This document shows positions 1-5,981 of a stretch of 9,162 bases of DNA, piece after piece (position 1 is the stretch's first letter; every line of letters begins with the position of its first letter). Source of the stretch: an uncultured Gammaproteobacteria bacterium (GTDB lineage: Bacteria > Pseudomonadota > Gammaproteobacteria > SZUA-140); the NCBI GenBank assembly GCA_945788675.1, contig CALZMY010000058.1:1-9162 (forward strand), given 5' to 3'. Position numbers and translations under genes: made by a program. Below the pieces are notes generated by a model that worked only from the letters and a program-made list of their open reading frames with translations, searched no databases and was not told where the DNA came from.

Positions 1-1227
1 CTCCTGAACAATCTCTTCATCAAACTCTTCGATCGCTAGCAGCTCTTTAGTGGGCACATAAGCCACTTCCTCAATACTGGAAAAACCTTCCTGTACAAAG
101 ATCAATGCAATCTCTTCATCCACATCAAGGTGCTGCATAAAGAGATTTTTCAGGGCTTCACCTTCAGCCTCGCTCTTCTCTTCTGCCTGCGCCTCGGTCA
201 TGATGTTGAGTTCCCAGCCCGTCAACTGACTTGCCAGGCGCACATTCTGTCCACCGCGACCAATCGCCTGTGAGAGATGCTCTTCGCCAACTGCAAGATC
301 CATACTGTGCGCATCTTCATCAACGACGATCGATTCAACTTCAGCCGGCGACATCGCATTAATCACAAACTGTGCTGGATTTTCATCCCACAGAATGATG
401 TCAATACGTTCACCGCCAAGCTCATTCGAGACACTCTGCACCCGTGAACCACGCATGCCAACACAGGCACCCACAGGATCGATGCGCTCATCATTGGCAT
501 TGACGGCAATTTTGGCACGCAACCCGGGATCACGTGCGGCACCGAGGATATCAATCAGCCCTTCGCCGACCTCTGGTACTTCAAGCTTAAACAGCTCAAT
601 CAATAACTCTGGCGCAGTACGACTGATAAAGAGCTGAGCACCACGCTGTTCGGAACGAACATCCTGCAGGTAGCCACGGAGACGATCCCCTGCACGCACC
701 GCTTCACGCGGAATCATCTCCTCTCGCGCAACCAGCGCTTCGGCATTACCACCAAGATCGAGGATCGCGTTACCACGTTCAACACGCTTAACCACGCCGG
801 TCACCAGCTCACCAATGCGGTCTTTATACTGTTCAACAACCTGCGCACGCTCGGCTTCGCGAACCTTCTGCATGATCACCTGTTTGGCGGCCTGTGCGGC
901 GATGCGACCAAAGGCAACCGATTCAATCGGCTCTTCAATCCTGCCCCCTACCTGAGCGTCAGGCTCTATCTCTCTAGCCTCGCTCAGTGTCAACTGAGTC
1001 ACCGTCTCTTCGATCTCTTCTGAGTCATCTGCATAGATATTCCAGTAACGGAACGTCTCATAGTCACCTGTCTCACGATCAATAGAGACACGCACAGCGA
1101 TATCATCGCTATAACGTTTCTTCGTCGCCGTCGCCAGGGCAGCTTCGATGGCCTCAATAATGACCTCTTTGGCAATTCCCCTTTCATTGGAGACTGCGTC
1201 AACAACCAATAATATCTCTTTGCTCAT
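1..1227 (-). CDS. nusA: Transcription termination/antitermination protein NusA (partial, C-terminus beyond window)
   Basis: NusA binds RNA polymerase and nascent RNA and modulates pausing, Rho-dependent and intrinsic termination, and rRNA antitermination. The 409 codons present start at ATG 1227 (MSKEILLVVDAVSNERGI) and are still open at base 1; E. coli NusA is about 495 residues, so only part of the acidic C-terminal repeat region is missing. Domain order is complete for what is visible: an N-terminal polymerase-binding domain (about residues 1-130), an S1 domain starting near GELVTGVVKRVERG, KH1 with a GMRG loop near residue 255, KH2 with a GRGG loop near 322, and the beginning of the first acidic repeat. 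It lies 63 nt downstream of rimP with no terminator between them; that gap contains only a weak dyad (1252-1257 with 1272-1277). infB is expected next, outside the window. Identification is secure; regulation by the leader upstream of rimP is inferred. Confidence 0.97.
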   Translation of the reverse strand, partial: MSKEILLVVDAVSNERGIAKEVIIEAIEAALATATKKRYSDDIAVRVSIDRETGDYETFRYWNIYADDSEEIEETVTQLTLSEAREIEPDAQVGGRIEEPIESVAFGRIAAQAAKQVIMQKVREAERAQVVEQYKDRIGELVTGVVKRVERGNAILDLGGNAEALVAREEMIPREAVRAGDRLRGYLQDVRSEQRGAQLFISRTAPELLIELFKLEVPEVGEGLIDILGAARDPGLRAKIAVNANDERIDPVGACVGMRGSRVQSVSNELGGERIDIILWDENPAQFVINAMSPAEVESIVVDEDAHSMDLAVGEEHLSQAIGRGGQNVRLASQLTGWELNIMTEAQAEEKSEAEGEALKNLFMQHLDVDEEIALIFVQEGFSSIEEVAYVPTKELLAIEEFDEEIVQE

Positions 1228-1290
1228 ATACTGCCTCTATCTCAATCCCGGTATTGGCAAACATGCCGCCACCAATATTCTGCTCATCCC

Positions 1291-1752
1291 TTATTCCCCA
1301 ATCAAGCGGGCCTTTTCTATTCTGTCCCACGGCAGGTTGACGATCTCACCGTCGACCTCCAGCACCACCAGTTGCTGATCTAGCTGCACGCCCTGCAGCA
1401 GCCCTTTAAAATTACGTCGTCCATCCAGCGGTATTTGCAGTCTAATCTGTACGTTATTGCCGCTAAAGCGCTCAAAATCTTCGAATTTAAACAGCGGCCT
1501 GTCAATACCGGGTGAAGAGACCTCCAGCACATAGTGGCCACTAATCGGGTCTTCAACTTCCAGCACACCACTTATCTGGTGGCTCACAGCACCACAATCA
1601 TCAACGGTGATGCCTTCTGGCTTATCTATATAGATACGTAACAGCGAGTGCTTCCCCTGTGGCAAGTACTCCAGCCCGACAAACTCATAACCCAGAGAGT
1701 CCACCACTGGACTCAGGAGTTCCTCTAACTTCGTATGCGCTCGACCCGCCAT
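1291..1752 (-). CDS. rimP: Ribosome maturation factor RimP
   Basis: RimP assists maturation of the 30S ribosomal subunit. The 153-residue product matches the family length (E. coli 150) and shows its hallmarks: LRIYIDKPEGITVDDC near the middle of the N-terminal domain, SHQISGVLEVEDPI, then LEVSSPGIDRPLF, followed by the SH3-like C-terminal domain ending in DRIEKARLIGE. The frame is open further upstream to a TTG at 1800, but that extension would lie inside the terminator-like hairpin and has no family counterpart. ATG 1752 (MAGRAHTKLEELL) aligns with the E. coli N-terminus. The purine-rich GGCGGGGAG sits directly against this ATG, closer than a typical Shine-Dalgarno. It is the first gene of the rimP-nusA operon; no metY-like tRNA is visible upstream. 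Confidence 0.95.
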   Translation of the reverse strand: MAGRAHTKLEELLSPVVDSLGYEFVGLEYLPQGKHSLLRIYIDKPEGITVDDCGAVSHQISGVLEVEDPISGHYVLEVSSPGIDRPLFKFEDFERFSGNNVQIRLQIPLDGRRNFKGLLQGVQLDQQLVVLEVDGEIVNLPWDRIEKARLIGE

Positions 1753-1780
1753 CTCCCCGCCATGCCTAATAAAAGGGCTA

Positions 1781-1810
1781 AAAACAAAAAATGGGCACAA
1801 GGCCCACTTT
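1781..1810 (-). terminator. Terminator-like hairpin in the rimP leader (probable attenuator)
   Basis: Read on the minus strand, TGGGC (1806-1802), a five-base loop and GCCCA (1796-1792) form a stem followed by TTTTTTGTTTT (1791-1781). A G-U pair and three A-U pairs can extend the stem. It lies between the promoter at 1963-1991 and the rimP ATG at 1752, so it would end transcription before the operon unless overridden. Premature terminators ahead of rimP have been described in enterobacteria, which makes attenuation likely here. Confidence 0.72.
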
Positions 1811-1847
1811 CAAAAAACTTCTGTCTGATGCCAATCCACATGGCGCC

Positions 1848-1954
1848 AAAGTGCCGCTCGTTCAACAAAGCGGCTACTTACCAATGTATAATCAACAACT
1901 TACATACATTACCACTTACTCAGACCCATATCCTAACAGCAGCCGTTCGCTGCT
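1848..1954 (-). other. Structured rimP 5' leader with two hairpins and a possible antiterminator pairing
   Basis: The predicted leader begins near 1956 and runs about 200 nt to rimP. Its first bases form a hairpin, AGCAGC (1954-1949) with GCTGCT (1943-1938) around a five-base loop. A second hairpin pairs GCCGCT (1874-1869) with AGCGGC (1858-1853) around ten bases. Just after it, CACTTT (1853-1848) can pair with AAAGTG (1810-1805), which is the base of the terminator's 5' arm, so the two structures exclude each other. The pairings are visible in the sequence; the regulatory role is inferred. No tRNA or protein gene is evident in the roughly 330 bases between 1753 and 2083 beyond the promoter and leader. 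Confidence 0.5.
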
Positions 1955-1958
1955 CGTG

Positions 1959-1981
1959 GGGTATTATATGGATGAATACCC
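1959..1981. promoter_or_regulatory. Perfect dyad overlapping the rimP promoter
   Basis: GGGTATT (1959-1965) and AATACCC (1975-1981) form a perfect seven-base inverted repeat with a nine-base spacer, covering the -10 box and most of the spacer of the rimP promoter. It could be an operator. On the plus strand it is followed by TTTTT and resembles a terminator, but no plus-strand gene ends here. Confidence 0.35.
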
Positions 1982-1991
1982 TTTTTATCAA
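1963..1991 (-). promoter_or_regulatory. Sigma70 promoter of rimP-nusA
   Basis: On the minus strand, TTGATA (1991-1986) is followed after exactly 17 bases by TATAAT (1968-1963). This is a perfect -10 and a five-of-six -35 at optimal spacing. Transcription should begin near 1956 and run through the leader into rimP and nusA. Confidence 0.82.
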
Positions 1992-2041
1992 TAACTCTTC
2001 CCGCGATATTTCCCTCACCACACCAATCATTTCAATAAATT

Positions 2042-2075
2042 AGAGAAACTAACCCGATAAAATCAACAATCGGTT
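2042..2075 (-). terminator. Weak terminator candidate after the SUMF1 operon
   Basis: Just past the stop of the lipoprotein gene, the minus strand reads AACCGAT (2075-2069), a ten-base loop and ATCGGGTT (2058-2051), a stem with one bulged G, followed by AGTTTCTCT. The T-tract is poor, so termination may be incomplete. It separates this operon from the rimP promoter. Confidence 0.35.
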
Positions 2076-2083
2076 AAATAGCG

Positions 2084-3166
2084 TTAAATATCCCTGGCGC
2101 AACGAAAACCAACATCTTCGGAACGCAGTTCCGCCTCGGCAAACTGGCGTGCGGCACCGCGGAAAAACATACTCAACGCATAGTGGCCTACACCGCCACC
2201 GCCGCCACGGATGACCTTGTTCTTCTCGCCAAAAAGGTCGCTCTGATAGTCTGAACCCTGATACGGCTGGTACCAGTCGGCAACCCATTCCCACACATTC
2301 CCCGCCATATCAAACGCCCCATCCGGCGCTTTGTTGCCAGGATAGGAGCCAATCGGCGCAATCCCCTCCTCCCAGTCAGAATCATCACCGGTATTGGTAA
2401 TCGTCACATCCCACTGATTGCCCCAGGGGTATTCACGCCCGTCGGTGCCACGGGCTGCGCGTTCCCACTCGGCTTCACGCGGCAGACGCTTACCGCGCCA
2501 CTGACAATAGACCACCGCCTCCTGCCAGATCACATTGGTCAGCGGTAACAGATCCATCTTTTTTTGCACCTCAGCCATCGCGGCCATCAGCGCTTCACGT
2601 TCCATCACACGGGTGTCCATATCGAGCTTGAAATCATTGGCGGCAATCTCACGCAGACGCGTGAGATCCATGCGCCCCGCCTCTTCCATGGTCAAACCAT
2701 AGCCATTATGGCCCCATAAAAAAGGCAACAGTCGGTCGGTGGAGAGAATAAATTCCTTATATTCTGCATTGCTGGTTTCATAGGTATCGATCATGAACGC
2801 ACCCAGTTCGCGTGTATGCTCTGGATGCTCATTGACAAACAGCGGCGTGGAAAAACCGTAACGTTCCTGCAACCCCTCATCATCGACTTTATTACTGCCC
2901 ATGATAAATTCACCTGCGGGCACCGTTACCATCGAGATCGCAGCGGTTGTCGGTGAGGTTTTACCCAACTGCAACTCCTCCTCGCTGAGCATGTCCTGAG
3001 GCGCTTTCTTTGCAGAACGCCCTGGTGAAATAGCCGCGATAGCGCTCACAGCACTCGTTGATTTATTTGACGCAACTGCAGCGGCAGAATCCAGTCCCGG
3101 ATTTTTATCACACGCCAGCAACACGCTACTCGCCAATATCAACAACCACCCTTTTGTGCTGTTCAT
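2084..3166 (-). CDS. SUMF1/FGE-like lipoprotein lacking the catalytic cysteines
   Basis: A 360-residue protein of the SUMF1 (formylglycine-generating enzyme, C-type-lectin-like) superfamily. ATG 3166 gives a lipoprotein signal, MNSTKGWLLILASSVLLAC, with Cys19 as the lipidated residue. Asp20 at +2 would, by the E. coli Lol rule, keep it in the inner membrane facing the periplasm. A low-complexity linker (about 20-75) leads to the SUMF1 domain: VTVPAGEFIMGSN near 97, FMIDTYETSNAEY, a charged helical insertion, KRLPREAEWERAARG, GNVWEWVADWY and a terminal GFRCARDI. Where FGE has its two copper-binding cysteines this protein has a glycine-rich IRGGGGGVGHY stretch without cysteine, so FGE-type cysteine oxidation is not expected; a structural or binding role, as in SUMF2, is more likely. 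Its ATG shares one base with the stop of the preceding gene (TGATG), and AAGGTGGGAG is an excellent ribosome site 4 bases upstream. The frame is open further upstream, but that extension overlaps the preceding gene and lacks a signal. Confidence 0.88.
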   Translation of the reverse strand: MNSTKGWLLILASSVLLACDKNPGLDSAAAVASNKSTSAVSAIAAISPGRSAKKAPQDMLSEEELQLGKTSPTTAAISMVTVPAGEFIMGSNKVDDEGLQERYGFSTPLFVNEHPEHTRELGAFMIDTYETSNAEYKEFILSTDRLLPFLWGHNGYGLTMEEAGRMDLTRLREIAANDFKLDMDTRVMEREALMAAMAEVQKKMDLLPLTNVIWQEAVVYCQWRGKRLPREAEWERAARGTDGREYPWGNQWDVTITNTGDDSDWEEGIAPIGSYPGNKAPDGAFDMAGNVWEWVADWYQPYQGSDYQSDLFGEKNKVIRGGGGGVGHYALSMFFRGAARQFAEAELRSEDVGFRCARDI

Positions 3167-4218
3167 CACTCTCCCACCTTTGATGCCATAACATCTTTTG
3201 CACAACGAAAACCAAAGGTATCGTTTTTGGTACGCTTCGCAAAAAAGGCACGATTGAACAGCGGTGCCGAGATGCCACATTTATAAAATGAACAATCAAA
3301 CCATGAGCCACCCTTGAGGGTTTTATAACGCTCACCATAACTCTCTGAAGATACTTCATTACCCGGATACGAGACATACCAGGAAGCCGTCCACTCCCAG
3401 ACATTACCCGAGGTATCATACAGTCCATAAGTACTCACACCCTCTGTGAATGCACCCACAGGAGTGGTGTCTCCCCCCTTTCCTGCCGCGCGCCAACGCA
3501 CCGGGTTGTTACTCTTTTTGGGATCAAAAATTTCGCCCCACGGATAGGTACGACCATCACTACTACGTGCCGCCTTTTCCCACTCTTTATCGCTGGGTAG
3601 ACGTTTGTCCGCCCATTCGCAGTAGCCAACGGCATCATCCCAGCCGACAAAAGTAACAGGATGATCGGCCTTACCTTCGGGATAGGTGCGATTTCTGAAA
3701 TGGGCGGGCGACCGTTTGTTGAGCGCTTTGATATAGGCTTCGTATTGCAGATTTGTCACTTCATACTTATCGATCAGGTAGGCATCAAGATAGACCTCAT
3801 GTAAAGGTCCCTCATCGGGAAGACGGCCGTTGGTGCCCATCATAAATGTTCCCGCCGGGATCTCGACCATCTCATTTGGCGCCACCCCAAGACGCGACTG
3901 CGTATAGTAAAGCGGCAGCACCATGCCTGCCTCGGCACTCAATTTAAGCTTTGGGTCGACACCCTCTTCACCACTGAAGGAGCGCACAGATGAGAAATCA
4001 CCCGCGTTAATCTGCTGCTCGGTATGACATTGAGCACAACTCGCCTGCGGCTGCGCCAGCGCCTTTAGCAAATCTATAACGCCTTCTTTGTGACAACTGA
4101 TACACTGCTTATCCGAATGCAGATGATCTTGCGGACGTTCAGCCGCCAGCAGCTGCGCACTCAGCAACAGCAGCAATAATCCCAACGCAGGAAATGACAT
4201 CGTAAAAGATCGAATCAC
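3166..4218 (-). CDS. Exported diheme cytochrome c-SUMF1 (FGE-like) fusion protein
   Basis: A 350-residue exported protein. Residues 1-26 form a signal peptide with a leucine-rich core ending LLAAE. Two covalent heme c motifs follow, CISCH at 39-43 and CAQCH at 61-65, then a linker and a SUMF1 domain from about 115 to the end (VEIPAGTFMMGTNG, YLIDKYEVTNLQY, KRLPSDKEWEKAARS, GNVWEWTASWY, FGFRCAKDV). The motif GGSWFDCSFYKC places Cys309 and Cys314 five residues apart, the spacing of the copper-binding pair of formylglycine-generating enzymes, though the first Cys is one residue further from the GGS than in human FGE. The protein could be a periplasmic redox enzyme fed by the hemes; substrate unknown. 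GTG 4218 overlaps the trhP stop (GTGA) and suggests coupling; ATG 4200 is an alternative start that still keeps a signal peptide. Neither has a strong Shine-Dalgarno. The next gene is a cysteine-less lipoprotein paralogue. Confidence 0.88.
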   Translation of the reverse strand: MIRSFTMSFPALGLLLLLLSAQLLAAERPQDHLHSDKQCISCHKEGVIDLLKALAQPQASCAQCHTEQQINAGDFSSVRSFSGEEGVDPKLKLSAEAGMVLPLYYTQSRLGVAPNEMVEIPAGTFMMGTNGRLPDEGPLHEVYLDAYLIDKYEVTNLQYEAYIKALNKRSPAHFRNRTYPEGKADHPVTFVGWDDAVGYCEWADKRLPSDKEWEKAARSSDGRTYPWGEIFDPKKSNNPVRWRAAGKGGDTTPVGAFTEGVSTYGLYDTSGNVWEWTASWYVSYPGNEVSSESYGERYKTLKGGSWFDCSFYKCGISAPLFNRAFFAKRTKNDTFGFRCAKDVMASKVGE

Positions 4219-5528
4219 AGATTTTTCGCCAGCAACCCCAACCCATAATCAACACCATCATTGGCTAACGGGATCTTAACTCGATAGCCGCTACCCGGCA
4301 CTTCTGCAATCGCATCACCATGTTCATTGCGCATCTCAGCAAGCGTAATGGTACGCCCGCCGTGCGGCAGGATCAGCTCCAGCACATCACCCACGGCAAA
4401 TTTGTTTTTAACCTCCACCTCGGCCACCCCCTCGGCGGCATTGTAGTGAGTAATCTCGCCGACAAATCGTTGTTTCAGATTGTCAGAACGATTCTGCATA
4501 TAGTTCTGATACTCCTCGCTGTGATAGCGTTTAAAAAAGCCATCGGTGTAACCACGACTCGCAAGATTTTCGAGCACACCGAGGTGGCGCTCATCAAAGG
4601 CGCGCCCAGCGAGCGCATCATCGATGGCATGGCGATAGCTCTGCGCAGTGCGCGCAACGTAGTAATGAGATTTGGTACGGCCTTCAATTTTGAGGCTATC
4701 GATCCCCATCTTCACCAGTCGCTCGACATGCTCAACCGCACGCAGATCCTTAGAATTCATGATGTAAGTGCCGTGTTCATCCTCTTCAATCGGCATCAAT
4801 TCACCAGGGCGCTCGGCCTCTTCCAGCAGATAGACCTGCTCCTCGGCCGCTGCATGTTGCGGTTCCGGTTGACCAATGGCCACTGTATCACCCGTGATAT
4901 CGGTCTCTGCACCTTTCACATCATACTTCCAGCGGCATGAATTGGTACAACTTCCCTGATTGGCGTCACGGTGATTGAAATAACCGGAGAGCAGACAGCG
5001 GCCCGAATAGGCGATGCAGAGTGCGCCGTGGACAAAGACCTCCAGCTCCATATCGGGACACTGCTGACGAATCTCTTCAATCTCATCAAGTGATAACTCG
5101 CGTGACAGAATAATGCGCTTCAATCCCAGTGATTGCCAAAACTTCACCCCAGCATAATTCACCGTATTGGCCTGCACCGAAAGATGCACAGGAAGATCAG
5201 GCCAGCGTTCGCGCACCTGCATAATCAGGCCAGGGTCGGCCATGATCAACGCATCAGGGTTAAGCTCAACCACTGATGTAATATCGTCCATAAAGGTTTT
5301 CACCTTGCTATTGTGTGGCAGCACATTGCAGGCAAGATAAAAACGTTTACCAGCGGCATGTACAGTTTCAATGCCGGTGGCGAGGGTTTCGTACTTGCTA
5401 AAGTCATTATTGCGCACCCGCAGGCTATAACGCGGCATGCCGGCATAAACCGCATCAGCGCCATAGCCGATCGCATATTGCAGGTTTTTCAGGGTACCCG
5501 CAGGCGCAAGCAGTTCAGTTGTTTTCAT
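4215..5528 (-). CDS. trhP: tRNA uridine-34 hydroxylase TrhP (peptidase U32 family, YegQ)
   Basis: TrhP hydroxylates uridine 34 of certain tRNAs to 5-hydroxyuridine, the first step toward cmo5U/mcmo5U, in a prephenate-dependent reaction. The 437-residue protein follows E. coli YegQ along nearly its whole length: ELLAPAGTLKNLQYA at the N-terminus, ADAVYAGMPRYSLRVRNN, HLSVQANTVN, and the U32 signature EVFVHGALC with SGRCLLSG near residue 175. The cysteines in this region and in GSCTNSCRW are the probable iron-sulfur ligands. KIEGRTKS and the C-terminal YegQ domain (FAVGDVLEL) are intact. ATG 5528 fits the family start but lacks a clear Shine-Dalgarno. A possible -10, TATAGT (5570-5565), lies about 40 bases upstream without a good -35, and a ten-base palindrome CTTGATCAAG is at 5613-5622. 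It is followed by two SUMF1-domain genes through overlapping codons, an association I do not recognise as standard. Confidence 0.94.
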   Translation of the reverse strand: MKTTELLAPAGTLKNLQYAIGYGADAVYAGMPRYSLRVRNNDFSKYETLATGIETVHAAGKRFYLACNVLPHNSKVKTFMDDITSVVELNPDALIMADPGLIMQVRERWPDLPVHLSVQANTVNYAGVKFWQSLGLKRIILSRELSLDEIEEIRQQCPDMELEVFVHGALCIAYSGRCLLSGYFNHRDANQGSCTNSCRWKYDVKGAETDITGDTVAIGQPEPQHAAAEEQVYLLEEAERPGELMPIEEDEHGTYIMNSKDLRAVEHVERLVKMGIDSLKIEGRTKSHYYVARTAQSYRHAIDDALAGRAFDERHLGVLENLASRGYTDGFFKRYHSEEYQNYMQNRSDNLKQRFVGEITHYNAAEGVAEVEVKNKFAVGDVLELILPHGGRTITLAEMRNEHGDAIAEVPGSGYRVKIPLANDGVDYGLGLLAKNL

Positions 5529-5702
5529 GTCAGGGGGTGAACATTTAAATTAAAAAAGACAAAGACTATAAATAACCAAAATATCAATCAGGGCATTCCA
5601 GAGAGATATTAACTTGATCAAGCGAGCATCAAAACAGGCTGACGATCAACCTCAAATTACAGGTGGATGACTCGCCAACCCACCACAACCCATCAGAGAT
5701 GG

Positions 5703-5906
5703 TTATTTGCCCGCTTCCTCTTCTTCACGTGCTGCTCGCTCCTCACGCTCTTTTTTTCCAATCTTCACAGCCAGAAAGAAAGGCACCACGATCACCAGCA
5801 GGATCGCCAGGCTAAGCCCCACCCCACTACTGACCGCTCCAGATGATAACTTGATCAGCAAGACGATAATCGCAAATGCGCCAATACAGTAAATCGCTAC
5901 GTTCAT
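5703..5906 (-). CDS. Small two-helix membrane protein with charged C-terminal tail
   Basis: Not recognised as a named family. The 67-residue product has two hydrophobic segments (about residues 3-20 and 29-49, the second ending VPFFLAVKIG) joined by a short Ser/Gly loop, then a highly charged tail, KKEREERAAREEEEAGK, likely cytoplasmic. ATG 5906 is preferred over the in-frame TTG at 5915 because GGGTG lies ten bases upstream of the ATG but only two or three before the TTG. It is 75 nt downstream of the propeller gene and 174 nt upstream of trhP, all on the same strand, with no strong terminator seen on either side, so co-transcription is possible. The clear membrane topology supports a real gene. 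Confidence 0.68.
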   Translation of the reverse strand: MNVAIYCIGAFAIIVLLIKLSSGAVSSGVGLSLAILLVIVVPFFLAVKIGKKEREERAAREEEEAGK

Positions 5907-5943
5907 AATATTCAATCACCCTTGTTTATAAATAATATCTGGG

Positions 5944-5970
5944 CTGGGTCGTGATCTGATCACAATCCAG
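5944..5970. repeat. Inverted repeat between propeller gene and small membrane-protein gene
   Basis: GTGATC (5951-5956) and GATCAC (5958-5963) form a perfect dyad around one base, flanked by CTGG (5944-5947) and CCAG (5967-5970). It has no T-tract on either strand, so it is not an obvious terminator. It resembles a CRP site (TGTGA...TCAC) but the half-sites are one base too close. It may be an operator or an RNA hairpin in the intergenic region. Confidence 0.35.
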
Positions 5971-5981
5971 ATAAAACCAGA

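Noticed and set aside
1959..1986. Plus-strand terminator GGGTATT...AATACCC-TTTTT
   Set aside because: No plus-strand gene ends nearby and the dyad coincides with the minus-strand promoter, so an operator or chance explanation is preferred.
1735..2043. Plus-strand reading frame of about 100 codons covering the rimP leader
   Set aside because: It overlaps the rimP start, the terminator-like hairpin and the sigma70 promoter on the other strand, has no ribosome site and shows no recognisable protein pattern.
1800..2083. Possible metY-like or other tRNA before rimP, as in E. coli
   Set aside because: No cloverleaf, no T-arm GGTTCRANYCC and no CCA-bearing acceptor stem could be found on either strand.
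4320..4940. Plus-strand reading frame of 206 codons
   Set aside because: It is antisense to the well-conserved trhP gene and its composition is explained by that coding sequence.
5690..5702. Hairpin CCATC-TCT-GATGG after the small membrane-protein gene
   Set aside because: The stem is only five bases and is followed by a G/T-rich sequence without a T-tract, so it does not qualify as a terminator.
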